Of a stretch of 64,000 nt of DNA, positions 25,963 through 33,624 are shown in pieces. The position numbers and the translations under genes were made by a program. Under the pieces are notes generated by a model that was not told the origin of the DNA, did no database searches, and saw only the letters and a list, made by a program, of their open reading frames with translations. This DNA is from Salinarimonas sp. Its GTDB lineage: Bacteria > Pseudomonadota > Alphaproteobacteria > Rhizobiales > Beijerinckiaceae. How positions within the stretch are numbered: position 1 is the first letter of the stretch; each line of letters begins with the position of its first letter. Location: the NCBI RefSeq assembly GCF_040111675.1, contig NZ_CP157794.1:1447501-1511500 (forward strand), written 5' to 3'.

Positions 25963-26289
25963 ATGGCCGGTATCGAGCTCACGCCGCGCGCTGCGAAGCG
26001 CATCAGCGAGATCATGAAGTCCGAGGCGCCGGGTTCGATGCTCCGCGTCTCCGTTCAGGGCGGCGGCTGCTCCGGCTTCCAGTACGCCTTCGACATCGAC
26101 GCCGCCCGGCAGGAGGACGACATCGTCGTCGAGCGCGACGGGGCGGGCGTGCTCATCGACGAGATCTCCCTGCAATACATGGACGGCGCGGTGATCGATT
26201 TCGTCGACGACCTGATCGGCCAGTCCTTCAAGATCGAGAACCCCCAGGCCCAGGCGAGCTGCGGCTGCGGGGTGAGCTTCACGATCTGA
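25963..26289 (+). CDS. erpA: A-type iron-sulfur carrier ErpA
   Basis: A 108-residue carrier that passes Fe-S clusters to apoproteins. The three conserved cysteines are Cys36 in GGGCSGFQY and Cys100 and Cys102 in ASCGCGVSF. The acid residues and length fit ErpA rather than IscA; in alphaproteobacteria ErpA sits next to dgt, exactly as here. ispG and the flavoenzymes elsewhere are possible clients. The ATG at 25963 has an AAGGTCGAGG site upstream. Confidence 0.93.
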   Translation: MAGIELTPRAAKRISEIMKSEAPGSMLRVSVQGGGCSGFQYAFDIDAARQEDDIVVERDGAGVLIDEISLQYMDGAVIDFVDDLIGQSFKIENPQAQASCGCGVSFTI

Positions 26290-26401
26290 GCGCGGCGGCG
26301 CGGCGGGCAGGGGAGGGGACGCGCGGCTCCTTCGTCCGCGCCGCCGCGCCTCGCTCGACGTCGCGCCCTGCGCGGCCCCCTCGGTGAAAGGAGACACGCC
26401 C

Positions 26402-26881
26402 ATGACCGTCGCGATGCACCGTCGCGCCTTCCTGGCCGGGCTCGCGGCGGCGCCGCTGGCCGCATTCACGCCGGCGCGCGCGCAGAGCCTGCCGGAGGTC
26501 GTCGTCTGGAAGGACCCCGATTGCGGCTGCTGCGGGGCCTGGGTCGACCACATGCGAGCGGCCGGGTTTTCTCTGACCGTCAACGAGACCTCCGACATGG
26601 GGCCGGTCAAGCAGCGGCTCGGCGTGCCGCAGATGCTCGGCTCGTGCCACACCGCGACGGTCGACGGCTACGTCCTCGAGGGGCACGTGCCGGCCGAGGC
26701 CGTCAAGCGGCTCCTCGCCGAGCGGCCGCAGGCGCACGGCCTCTCGGTTCCGGGCATGCCCATCGGCTCGCCGGGCATGGAGGTGCCGGGGGTGGCGGAC
26801 GAGGAATACGACGTCGTCCTCTTCGGCGAGAGCCGGCTCGAGCGGTTCTCGCGCTACCGCGGGGGCGCGCGCATCGGCTGA
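26402..26881 (+). CDS. Exported DUF411 metal-binding protein
   Basis: A 159-residue protein with a signal peptide that has two arginines (HRRAFLAGLAAAPLAA, residues 5-20), probably cut after TPARAQ. The mature part begins with the DUF411 signature KDPDCGCCGAW, a CxCC metal site, and continues with LGVPQMLGSCHTATVDGYVLEG. Family proteins are linked to copper or other metal handling in the periplasm. An ATG at 26384 would add six residues. It follows erpA by 113 bases and converges with mtgA. Confidence 0.85.
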   Translation: MTVAMHRRAFLAGLAAAPLAAFTPARAQSLPEVVVWKDPDCGCCGAWVDHMRAAGFSLTVNETSDMGPVKQRLGVPQMLGSCHTATVDGYVLEGHVPAEAVKRLLAERPQAHGLSVPGMPIGSPGMEVPGVADEEYDVVLFGESRLERFSRYRGGARIG

Positions 26882-26890
26882 GCGGGTCGC

Positions 26891-27625
26891 TCAGGCGCCG
26901 CTCTCGTCCGCGAGGCACCCGAGGATGTCGCCCGAGCCGCGCTCGCGCGCCATCAGGTTCTCCGCCAGCCGGCGGTGCCCCGCCGCCGGCGCGCCGGGAT
27001 CGCGCCCGCGCGGGTTCGGCAGCGCCGTGGCGAGGAGCGCGGCCTCGCGGCGGGTCAGCTCGGCGGCGCTCTTGCCGAAATGCGCCCGCGCCGCCGCCTC
27101 GATGCCGAAGACGCCCTCGCCCCATTCGGCGACGTTCAGGTAGACCTCGACGAGTCGCCTCTTGCCCCAGACGAGGTCGATCCACAGGGCGAGCGGGATC
27201 TCGATCGCCTTGCGGAGATAGGAGCGCTCCGGCCAGAGAAAGACGTTCTTCGCCGTCTGCATGGGTATGGTGGAAGCCCCGCGCTCGGCCCCCGCCTCGA
27301 TCACCTTGAACAGCTCGTCGAAGTCGACCCCCGCATGGCGGCAGAAGCGGGCGTCCTCCGAGGCGACGACCATGCGCGGCACGTGGGGCGAGATCGCCTC
27401 GAGCGGCACGACCGTGCGGTTCACCGGCTGGAGCGTCGCCCAGCGGCCGATCATCAGGGTCGAGACGGGGGTGATCGCGCTGCCGATCAGCGTCAGGAGG
27501 ACCAGCACGACGGCGAGCGCCAGCGCCCCGCGCCAGGCGATGGCGAAGAGCCAGCGCCCGAGCCGGCGGAGCAGCCCCCGCCGGGGCGTCCGCCCGGTCT
27601 CGTCCGTCTCGATGCGCTGAGCCAT
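26891..27625 (-). CDS. mtgA: Monofunctional peptidoglycan glycosyltransferase
   Basis: A 244-residue membrane-bound transglycosylase (family GT51) that polymerises lipid II. It has a cytosolic basic tail, one helix at about residues 26-50, then the catalytic domain with VASEDARFCRHAGVD (catalytic Glu near residue 87) and the second motif GASTIPMQTAKNVFLWP. YLRKAIEIPLALWID and NVAEWGEG are also conserved. There is no transpeptidase domain, as expected for MtgA. It diverges from ispA over a 94-base gap. Confidence 0.94.
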   Translation of the reverse strand: MAQRIETDETGRTPRRGLLRRLGRWLFAIAWRGALALAVVLVLLTLIGSAITPVSTLMIGRWATLQPVNRTVVPLEAISPHVPRMVVASEDARFCRHAGVDFDELFKVIEAGAERGASTIPMQTAKNVFLWPERSYLRKAIEIPLALWIDLVWGKRRLVEVYLNVAEWGEGVFGIEAAARAHFGKSAAELTRREAALLATALPNPRGRDPGAPAAGHRRLAENLMARERGSGDILGCLADESGA

Positions 27626-27719
27626 CTGATTCCCGCAGCCTGCGCCCCCGCCCCGTACTTGACCCGGGAACGCGGCTGCGGCAAGCGGGCGTCCGACGTC
27701 TCACCGAGGTTGCTCCCCG

Positions 27720-28646
27720 ATGCCGTACGAACCCCTGTCCTTCGAGGCGCGCCTGCGCGCGGTCGCCGCAGAGGTGGAGCGCCGGCTCGACGCGCTCCTC
27801 GCCGACGCGCCGCGGGACGGCGAGATCGCGCGGCCCGACCGGCTGATGGCGGCGATGCGCCACGCGGCGCTCGCCGGCGGCAAGCGCCTGCGGCCCTTCC
27901 TCGCGGTGGAGTCCGCGCGCCTGCTCGGCTGCGAGGGCGAGGCCGCCTGGCGCGCAGGGCTCTCGGTCGAGCTCGTGCACTGCTATTCCCTGGTCCACGA
28001 CGACCTCCCGGCCATGGACGACGACGACCTGCGCCGCGGCAAGCCGACCGTTCACGTCGCCTACGACGAGGCGACCGCGATCCTCGCCGGCGACGCGCTG
28101 CTGACGCTCGCCTTCGAGGTCGCGGCGGAGGCGGGGGAGGGCGTTCCGGCGGGCGTCTGCGCGTCGCTCGCCGCCGGCCTCGCCCGCGCCGCGGGGCTCG
28201 CCGGCATGGTCGGAGGGCAATTGCTCGACCTCGCCGCCGAGGGGCGCTACGGCCCGCGCACGCTGGGCGAGGTCGACATCCGCCGCCTTCAGGCGATGAA
28301 GACCGGCGCGCTCCTCGCCTGGTCGGCGGAGGCCGGCGCGGTGGCGGCGCAGGCGCCGGCGCAGGACAGGGCGCGCCTGCTGGCCTACGGCCGCGCGCTC
28401 GGCGCCGCCTTCCAAATCGCCGACGACATCCTCGACCGCGAGGCGACGGCGGAGGCGCTGGGCAAGGCCGTGGGCAAGGACGCGGAGAAGGGCAAGGGCA
28501 CGCTCGTCGACCTCCTCGGCCTGGAAGCGGCGCGCGCCGAATGCGACCGGCTGGTGGCCGAGGCCGAGGCGGCGCTCGCGCCCTACGGCGACCGGGCCGG
28601 GATCCTGATCGAGGCCGCGCGCTTCACGGCGGCGCGCAAGGCCTGA
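27720..28646 (+). CDS. ispA: Farnesyl/geranyl diphosphate synthase
   Basis: A 308-residue trans-prenyltransferase that condenses isopentenyl diphosphate with allylic diphosphates to give farnesyl diphosphate. The first aspartate-rich motif is in HDDLPAMDDDDLRRG (about residues 96-110), preceded by the chain-length region LVHCYSLV, and the second in FQIADDILD at about 233-241. The two small residues before the first motif fit a C15 product, but geranylgeranyl cannot be excluded. Together with ispG it belongs to isoprenoid supply; no dxs gene follows, which often accompanies ispA. Confidence 0.9.
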   Translation: MPYEPLSFEARLRAVAAEVERRLDALLADAPRDGEIARPDRLMAAMRHAALAGGKRLRPFLAVESARLLGCEGEAAWRAGLSVELVHCYSLVHDDLPAMDDDDLRRGKPTVHVAYDEATAILAGDALLTLAFEVAAEAGEGVPAGVCASLAAGLARAAGLAGMVGGQLLDLAAEGRYGPRTLGEVDIRRLQAMKTGALLAWSAEAGAVAAQAPAQDRARLLAYGRALGAAFQIADDILDREATAEALGKAVGKDAEKGKGTLVDLLGLEAARAECDRLVAEAEAALAPYGDRAGILIEAARFTAARKA

Positions 28647-28664
28647 GCCGCGCGGCGCGACGCG

Positions 28665-29174
28665 TCAGGCGGAGCGGTCGTCCCGGCAGGCGTCGTCGGC
28701 CTCCTTGCCGGCCGCCGCCGCCGCGTCCTCTCCGCGCAGGAGGCGCAGCGCCTCGATCGCGACGGGCCAGGGCGCCTCGATGTCGGCGACGATCCGGGCG
28801 CGCCCGTCTCCCAGATCCACGATCGTCATGCCCGTCGATCCGCTCGGGCGCGTCGCGCGCATCGAGCTCGTCTCCTCCACGAGATCCGAGACCTCGACCT
28901 CGAGGACCTTCGCGAGCGCCTCGATCTGCGCCATCCGGCGCGGCAGGCTGCGGCCCTTGGCGTAGGACCAGACGCTGACGTCGCTCAGGCGCTGGCCCGG
29001 CGGCAGGTGCGCCTGAGCGAGCCGCGCCGCCTCGCGATAGGTGAGGCCGCTGCGCTTGATCGCCTGCCACAGGCGATGCGCGAACACGTCCCGATCGATC
29101 GGCAGCGTGCGCTCCTTCTCCTGTCGCGGGAACCGCTGCGGCCTTCCGCTGCCGCTCGACCCGTCCGTCGTCAT
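28665..29174 (-). CDS. XRE-family transcriptional regulator
   Basis: A 169-residue DNA-binding protein. Residues about 25-88 make a Cro/C1-type helix-turn-helix: FAHRLWQAIKRSGLTYREAA, then VSVWSYAKGRSLPRRM, then a conserved EVSDLVEE end. An unknown C-terminal half follows, with a beta-like segment (TIVDLGDGRARIVADIEA) and a basic/acidic tail. The regulon is unknown. A 308-base leader with a small AT dyad lies before it. It converges with ispA. Confidence 0.8.
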   Translation of the reverse strand: MTTDGSSGSGRPQRFPRQEKERTLPIDRDVFAHRLWQAIKRSGLTYREAARLAQAHLPPGQRLSDVSVWSYAKGRSLPRRMAQIEALAKVLEVEVSDLVEETSSMRATRPSGSTGMTIVDLGDGRARIVADIEAPWPVAIEALRLLRGEDAAAAAGKEADDACRDDRSA

Positions 29175-29482
29175 CCTCGTGCTCCACGGGGCCCCAGGGC
29201 AGGCGCGCCGAGGCGCGCCGGCGACCGGCGCCGGTTCGTAGGGAAAGGGGACGCGCCGTGCGCGGGCCCCGGAGGGCGCGTCGGCGGCGCGAGGCGTCCA
29301 GAGGACGTCTACGCCGCCGCGCCGCCGCGCACGATCCGGATCGGCTCCATTTTCAGAAAAATAAGCGCGGAACTGGAAGCAAATCGAAGCGCTTCCGCGG
29401 ACAGGGTCAACGGCGCGTTACGGCGATCGTCCGGTTTTCCGACCGTCCCGAGCGAGCGACCCGTCGCGCCCGCGGGCTACTC
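29175..29482. promoter_or_regulatory. Gene-free leader with a small AT dyad
   Basis: The stretch between argE and the XRE gene has no coding frame I trust. It contains ATTTT-CAGA-AAAAT at 29349-29362, a perfect 5-base dyad in GC-rich surroundings, and on the minus strand a TTGACC (29400-29405 region) with poor -10 partner. An operator for the downstream XRE regulator is possible; beyond that I see nothing. Confidence 0.3.
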
Positions 29483-30643
29483 TCACGAGAGCTCCGCCGC
29501 GAGGCGTCTCAGGAAGGCCTCGCCGGCGGCGAGCTCGTCGAGCGTGATGTACTCGTCCGCCTTGTGCGCCCGCGCGATGTCGCCGGGGCCGCACAGCACG
29601 GTGGGCAGGCCCGCGCCCTGGAAGCGCCCGGCCTCGCTGCCGTAGGCCACTGTGATCGGCCGGTTGCGCCGGGCGAGCCTGAGCGCGAGGCGCTCCGCCT
29701 CCGAGCCCGGATCGGGCGCGAGCCCCGGCACGTCCACCGACCAGCGGTTCTCGATGGCCCCGTACGGCCCGTAGCGCGTCAGCCGCTCGGCCGCGACGCC
29801 GCGGGCGATGTCCTCGACCTGCGCCTGGATCTCGGCCATGTCGACCCCCGGCAGGTAGCGGATCTCCCAGCCGAAGCCGCAGGCGCGCGCCAGGATGTTG
29901 CGTGCCGTGCCGCCCTCGATCGTGCCCACGTGCAGCGTCGAGTAGCCCGGCGTGAAGCGCCCCGTGGCGTCGCCGGCGGCGCGCAGGCGGTCCCCGAGCG
30001 CCATCAGCCGCGCGACGTAGTCGCAGGCCGCCATCACCGCGCTGGCGCCGGCCTCGGGATCGGAGGAATGCGCCTCCGTCCCGGAGACGCGCGTCTCGCA
30101 CATGGCCACGCCCTTGTGCGCGTCCGCCACCTCGAGCCCCGTCGGCTCGCCCACGAGGACGGCGCGCGGGCGCGGCAGGTCCCGCCCGAAGGCCGCGATG
30201 GCGTCGAGCACGCCGAGGCAGGTGGTTTCCTCGTCGTAGGAGAGGAGGATGTGGATCGGCTCCCTCAAGGGCGCCGCCGCGAAGTCGGGCGCGAGCGAAA
30301 GCGCGATGGCGTCGAAGCCCTTCATGTCCACCGCGCCGCGGCCGTAGGCGCGCCCGTCCGCCACCCGCAGGCGATAGGGATCGCTCGACCAGGCCTGACC
30401 CTCGACCGGCACGACGTCGGTGTGCCCGGAGAGCACGACGCCGCCCTCGACCAGCGGCCCGATCGTCGCGAGCAGGGCCGCCTTGTCGCCCTGAGCGTTC
30501 GGCAGGCGGCGCACCGCGATGCCGTGGGCGCGCAGGTAGTCCTCCGCGAAGTCGATCAGCGGCAGGTTCGACCTGTGGCTCTCGGTGTCGAAGGAAACGA
30601 GCCGCTCGAGCATCTCGAGCGGCGTGTAGCGGGGAGCTGTCAT
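29483..30643 (-). CDS. argE: Acetylornithine deacetylase
   Basis: A 386-residue zinc peptidase of family M20 that hydrolyses N-acetylornithine to ornithine. Metal and catalytic motifs are SGHTDVVPV (about residues 71-79), GRGAVDMKGFDA (about 101-112) and YDEETTCLG (about 133-141). The length and the conserved C-terminal YGSEAGRFQGAG loop suit ArgE, which distinguishes it from DapE. It lies 30 bases downstream of apaG in the same direction. Confidence 0.92.
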   Translation of the reverse strand: MTAPRYTPLEMLERLVSFDTESHRSNLPLIDFAEDYLRAHGIAVRRLPNAQGDKAALLATIGPLVEGGVVLSGHTDVVPVEGQAWSSDPYRLRVADGRAYGRGAVDMKGFDAIALSLAPDFAAAPLREPIHILLSYDEETTCLGVLDAIAAFGRDLPRPRAVLVGEPTGLEVADAHKGVAMCETRVSGTEAHSSDPEAGASAVMAACDYVARLMALGDRLRAAGDATGRFTPGYSTLHVGTIEGGTARNILARACGFGWEIRYLPGVDMAEIQAQVEDIARGVAAERLTRYGPYGAIENRWSVDVPGLAPDPGSEAERLALRLARRNRPITVAYGSEAGRFQGAGLPTVLCGPGDIARAHKADEYITLDELAAGEAFLRRLAAELS

Positions 30644-30673
30644 CGGGGGCGCGCGTTCCGGAGCCTGCGTGGG

Positions 30674-31063
30674 TCAGTGGACGGAGCGCCGCGCATAGGG
30701 GCTGTCGAGGGAGAAGGCGGGGATCTCGGCCCGGAAGCTCTCGCCCTCGCTTTCCATCCCGTAGGACCCCTGCATCGTGCCGTCCGGCGTGTCGAGCGGG
30801 CAGCCGCTCGTGTAGGTGAAGGTCTCGCCGGGGCCGAGCACGGGCTGCTGCCCGACCACCCCGGCGCCGCGCACCTCCTGCACGCGGCCGTGACCGTCTA
30901 CGATCTTCCAGTAACGATCGCGTAGGCGCACGCGCTCGGAATTGAGATTGGTGATCTCCACGGTGTAAGCGAAGAAGTACCGCCCCTCGTCGGGATGGGA
31001 CTGGTCCTCCATGTAGGACGGCGTCACGGTCACGCGGACACCGTACGTCACGGCGGTGTACAT
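30674..31063 (-). CDS. apaG: ApaG protein
   Basis: A 129-residue protein of the ApaG fold (immunoglobulin-like beta sandwich). YFFAYTVEITNLNSERVRLRDRYWKI and the end VVGQQPVLGPGETFTYTSGCPLDTPDGTMQGSY are the family's hallmarks (here quoted as landmarks at about residues 29-55 and 66-100 of the chain). It is named for Co2+/Mg2+ tolerance phenotypes; the biochemical role is not settled. The ATG at 31063 gives the normal length. argE follows it. Confidence 0.94.
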   Translation of the reverse strand: MYTAVTYGVRVTVTPSYMEDQSHPDEGRYFFAYTVEITNLNSERVRLRDRYWKIVDGHGRVQEVRGAGVVGQQPVLGPGETFTYTSGCPLDTPDGTMQGSYGMESEGESFRAEIPAFSLDSPYARRSVH

Positions 31064-31198
31064 GAGCGGCCTCCGGCGCGGGTGCGGCTTCGGGTCCGGT
31101 CGGGGCCCGGACACGGGCGAAAACGAAACGAGCAAGGTGGTAAGCCGGCGCATGCACCTCGTCAACGTCACGAAAATCGCGCACCGCACGGCGTCGTC

Positions 31199-31825
31199 AT
31201 GCTCGACGGCGTGATGCGTCGCCTGATCGACCCGCCGCTGAACCGCGCGGGCGAGCTGCTCGCCCGGATCGGGATCGGCGCGGACGGCGTCACCATGGCG
31301 GGTCTCGTCTTCGGGATCGGCTGCGCCGGGGCGATCGCCGCCTCGGCGGACGCGATCGCGCTCCTCCTGCTCGCGCTCTCGCGCCTGTGCGACGGCCTCG
31401 ACGGCGCGATCGCGCGCGCCACCGCGAAGACCGATCGCGGCGGCTTTCTCGACATCGTCTTCGACTTCGTCTTCTACGGCGCGGTGCCGCTCGGCTTCGC
31501 CCTGCGCGACCCGGCCCTGTTCGGCCTGCCGGCGGCGGTGCTGCTCTTCACCTTCTACATCAACGGCGCGAGCTTTCTCGCCTTCGCCGCCGTGGCCGCT
31601 AAGCGCGGCATGGAGAGCGCCGCACGGGGGGTGAAATCCATCTACTTCACCGCGGGCCTCGCCGAGGGCACCGAGACCATCCTCGCCTTCGCGCTGATGA
31701 TCCTGCTGCCGGGCTGGTTTCCGTTGATCGCCTATTTTTTCGCCGGGCTCACGCTGATGACGGCGATCTCGCGCATCGTGTTCGCCTCCGTGCTGTTCAA
31801 GGACGAGGAGGAGGGGGAGGGCTGA
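31199..31825 (+). CDS. CDP-alcohol phosphatidyltransferase family protein
   Basis: A 208-residue membrane enzyme that transfers a phosphatidyl group from CDP-diacylglycerol to an alcohol. The family motif with its aspartates is visible in CDGLDGAIARATAKTDRGG followed by FLDIVFD (about residues 63-88). About six hydrophobic helices surround it. The acceptor alcohol is unknown; serine or glycerol-phosphate forms usually have other extensions. Start at ATG 31199 lies within the divergent gap to apaG. No following gene in the same direction is close. Confidence 0.85.
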   Translation: MLDGVMRRLIDPPLNRAGELLARIGIGADGVTMAGLVFGIGCAGAIAASADAIALLLLALSRLCDGLDGAIARATAKTDRGGFLDIVFDFVFYGAVPLGFALRDPALFGLPAAVLLFTFYINGASFLAFAAVAAKRGMESAARGVKSIYFTAGLAEGTETILAFALMILLPGWFPLIAYFFAGLTLMTAISRIVFASVLFKDEEEGEG

Positions 31826-31938
31826 GCGGGGGAACGCGCCGGGCACGCTTCCGGGCGGCGATCCAGGTGGTGATCACGCGCGAGCACGGGCCGGCCGTCG
31901 ATCCAGATGCGATCCAGGATCGAACAAGCGCTCCGCGC

Positions 31939-31965
31939 AAAAAAAAGCCGCCGGGGTGCGGCGGC
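31939..31965 (-). terminator. Intrinsic terminator on the minus strand
   Basis: On the minus strand GCCGCCG, loop CACCC, CGGCGGC is followed by eight T. It is a textbook intrinsic terminator. No minus-strand protein gene lies upstream of it before 36021, so it must end some other transcript, here taken to be a small RNA. Confidence 0.85.
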
Positions 31966-32070
31966 CTTGAGTCTAGGGAGGAAACGCCCAAGGAGGGCAT
32001 ACGGAGACGCGAGCGATCGCGCCGTCCGCAGTCCTTACTTAGGTCGCCCCGCCGCCGATGCCAAGGCGAA
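31939..32070 (-). ncRNA. Candidate small RNA with anti-Shine-Dalgarno loops
   Basis: The minus-strand transcript ending at the terminator contains a hairpin GCCC-TCCTT-GGGC (31986-31998), whose loop region gives CCTCCTT, the anti-Shine-Dalgarno sequence, and a second single-stranded CCTCC (TTTCCTCCCTAG) just before the terminator. Such C/U-rich loops are typical of trans-acting alphaproteobacterial small RNAs that block ribosome sites. The 5' end is uncertain; a TTGAAA box lies at 32106-32111 but without a clear -10. It fills most of the gene-free stretch 31826-32211. A frame across it can be read as a short Arg/Pro-rich peptide, which I reject. Confidence 0.5.
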
Positions 32071-32211
32071 AAGGACAGCATGGTTGCCTCTTTTTTACAC
32101 GCCTCTTTCAACGAATGCGGAGAGCGGCGGCCGTCCGTCGCACCCTCGCCGCATTCGCCCGCTTTGTGTCGGCGCGCCGAGAGAAGCCGAGCCGAGAGAG
32201 GGCGAGAGGCC

Positions 32212-32394
32212 ATGACGTCTCACAGCGTCGATCGTACGTTCGAGCCGGCGCTCGCCGCCGTCGATGCGGCGCTGCGCGACATCAGCGCGCTTTCCGCGGA
32301 GATCCGCGAGCGGCGCATCTCGACGGCGCGGCGCGTCCTGGCGAGCGCGCACGTGCGCGCGGCCCTGTCGCGCAAGCAGCGCGGCCAGGAGTGA
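32212..32394 (+). CDS. Small hypothetical protein
   Basis: A 60-residue predicted protein starting at ATG 32212 after the purine-rich GAGAGGGCGAGAGGCC. It is Ala/Arg-rich and mostly helical: AAVDAALRDISALSAEIRER. No known domain. The frame has acceptable GC-rich codon use, and the ribosome site is reasonable, but at this GC content such frames arise by chance. It ends 162 bases before the nucleoside-binding protein. Confidence 0.4.
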   Translation: MTSHSVDRTFEPALAAVDAALRDISALSAEIRERRISTARRVLASAHVRAALSRKQRGQE

Positions 32395-32556
32395 GCCGGC
32401 CCGCCCGGCCGCCGCGCCCCGCGCCGCCTCGGTGCGACGCCCCGTGCGCAATCCCGTGAGTTGCCGCGCAAACGCTCTTTACTGTACGAGAAACGCCGTG
32501 CCACGTTGGCGCAAACGGGGGCCTACGCTCCCGTTCCGCAAGAGGGGTCCGTTTCC

Positions 32557-33573
32557 ATGAAGAAGATTGTCACCGCCCTTGTGGGCGCGACGGCCGCCGC
32601 CTTCGCCGCGGCCGCTCCGGCGGCTGCGCAGGACGACGTCCGCCCGGCCATCATCTACGACCTCGGGGGCAAGTTCGATCGCTCGTTCAACGAGGGCGTC
32701 TACAACGGCGCCGTCCGCTTCCAGGAGGAGAGCGGGATCGAGTTCCGCGAGTTCGAGCCGCAGAACGACGCCCAGCGCGAGCAGGCCATGCGCCGCTTCG
32801 CCCAGCAGGGCTTCTCGCCGATCCTCGCGGTCGGCTTCTCGCAGCAATCCGCGCTCGAGCGCGTCGCCGCCGAATTCCCCGAGACCGACTTCGCCATCAT
32901 CGATTCCGTCGTCGACCTGCCGAACGTCGCCTCCATGGTCTTCAAGGAGCACGAGGGCTCCTACCTCGTGGGCATGCTCGCCGGGCTCGCCTCCGAGACC
33001 GGCACGGTCGGCTTCGTCGGCGGCATGGACATCCCGCTGATCCGCCGCTTCGGCTGCGGCTACGCGCAGGGCGTCAAGGCCGTCGATTCCGACGCCGAGG
33101 TGATCGTCAACATGACCGGCACGACCGGCGCGGCCTGGAACGACCCGGTGCGCGGCGGCGAGCTCGCCCGTTCGCAGATGGAGCAGGGCGCCGACGTGAT
33201 CTATCACGGCGCCGGCGGCACCGGCATCGGCGTGCTGCGCGCGGCGGCGGACGCCGGCAAGCTCGGCATCGGCGTCGATTCGAACCAGAACATGCTGCAT
33301 CCGGGCTCGGTCCTGACCTCGATGCTCAAGCGCGTCGACAACGCCACCTACCAGCTGTTCACCACCTCCCAGGCGGGCGACTTCGAGCCGGGCCTCCAGG
33401 TTCTCGGCCTCGCCGAGGGCGGCGTCGGCTGGGCGCTCGACGAGAACAACGAGGCGCTGATCACCCAGGAGATGAAGGACGCCGTCGCCGAGGCGGAGCA
33501 GAAGATCGTCTCCGGCGAGGTCGTGGTGCACGACTACATGGAAGACGGCTCCTGCCCGGCCGTGTCCATGTGA
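32557..33573 (+). CDS. BMP-family (nucleoside-type) ABC substrate-binding protein
   Basis: A 338-residue periplasmic binding protein of the basic membrane protein/Med/PnrA family, which binds purine nucleosides. A signal peptide covers residues 1-24 (cut after APAAAQ); it has no lipobox, so it is soluble. Landmarks are YDLGGKFDRSFNEGVYNGA at about residues 33-51, GFSQQSALERVA at about 92-103 and GVDSNQNMLHPG at about 238-249. It forms an operon with the ATPase gene 51 bases downstream. A stem AACGGG/CCCGTT lies in its leader (32512-32542); its meaning is unclear. Confidence 0.92.
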   Translation: MKKIVTALVGATAAAFAAAAPAAAQDDVRPAIIYDLGGKFDRSFNEGVYNGAVRFQEESGIEFREFEPQNDAQREQAMRRFAQQGFSPILAVGFSQQSALERVAAEFPETDFAIIDSVVDLPNVASMVFKEHEGSYLVGMLAGLASETGTVGFVGGMDIPLIRRFGCGYAQGVKAVDSDAEVIVNMTGTTGAAWNDPVRGGELARSQMEQGADVIYHGAGGTGIGVLRAAADAGKLGIGVDSNQNMLHPGSVLTSMLKRVDNATYQLFTTSQAGDFEPGLQVLGLAEGGVGWALDENNEALITQEMKDAVAEAEQKIVSGEVVVHDYMEDGSCPAVSM

Positions 33574-33624
33574 TCGCGATCCGTGTGATCGCGCCTCCAG
33601 CGTTCGCGTAAGGCCCGCCCGCCC

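Noticed and set aside
31797..32213. Arg/Pro-rich protein of 138 residues on the minus strand across the small RNA locus
   Set aside because: Contains the terminator and its T run within the frame and no ribosome site; more likely RNA than protein.
32512..32542. Purine riboswitch before the nucleoside-binding gene
   Set aside because: Only a single AACGGG/CCCGTT stem is present; no three-way junction or conserved purine-aptamer loops.
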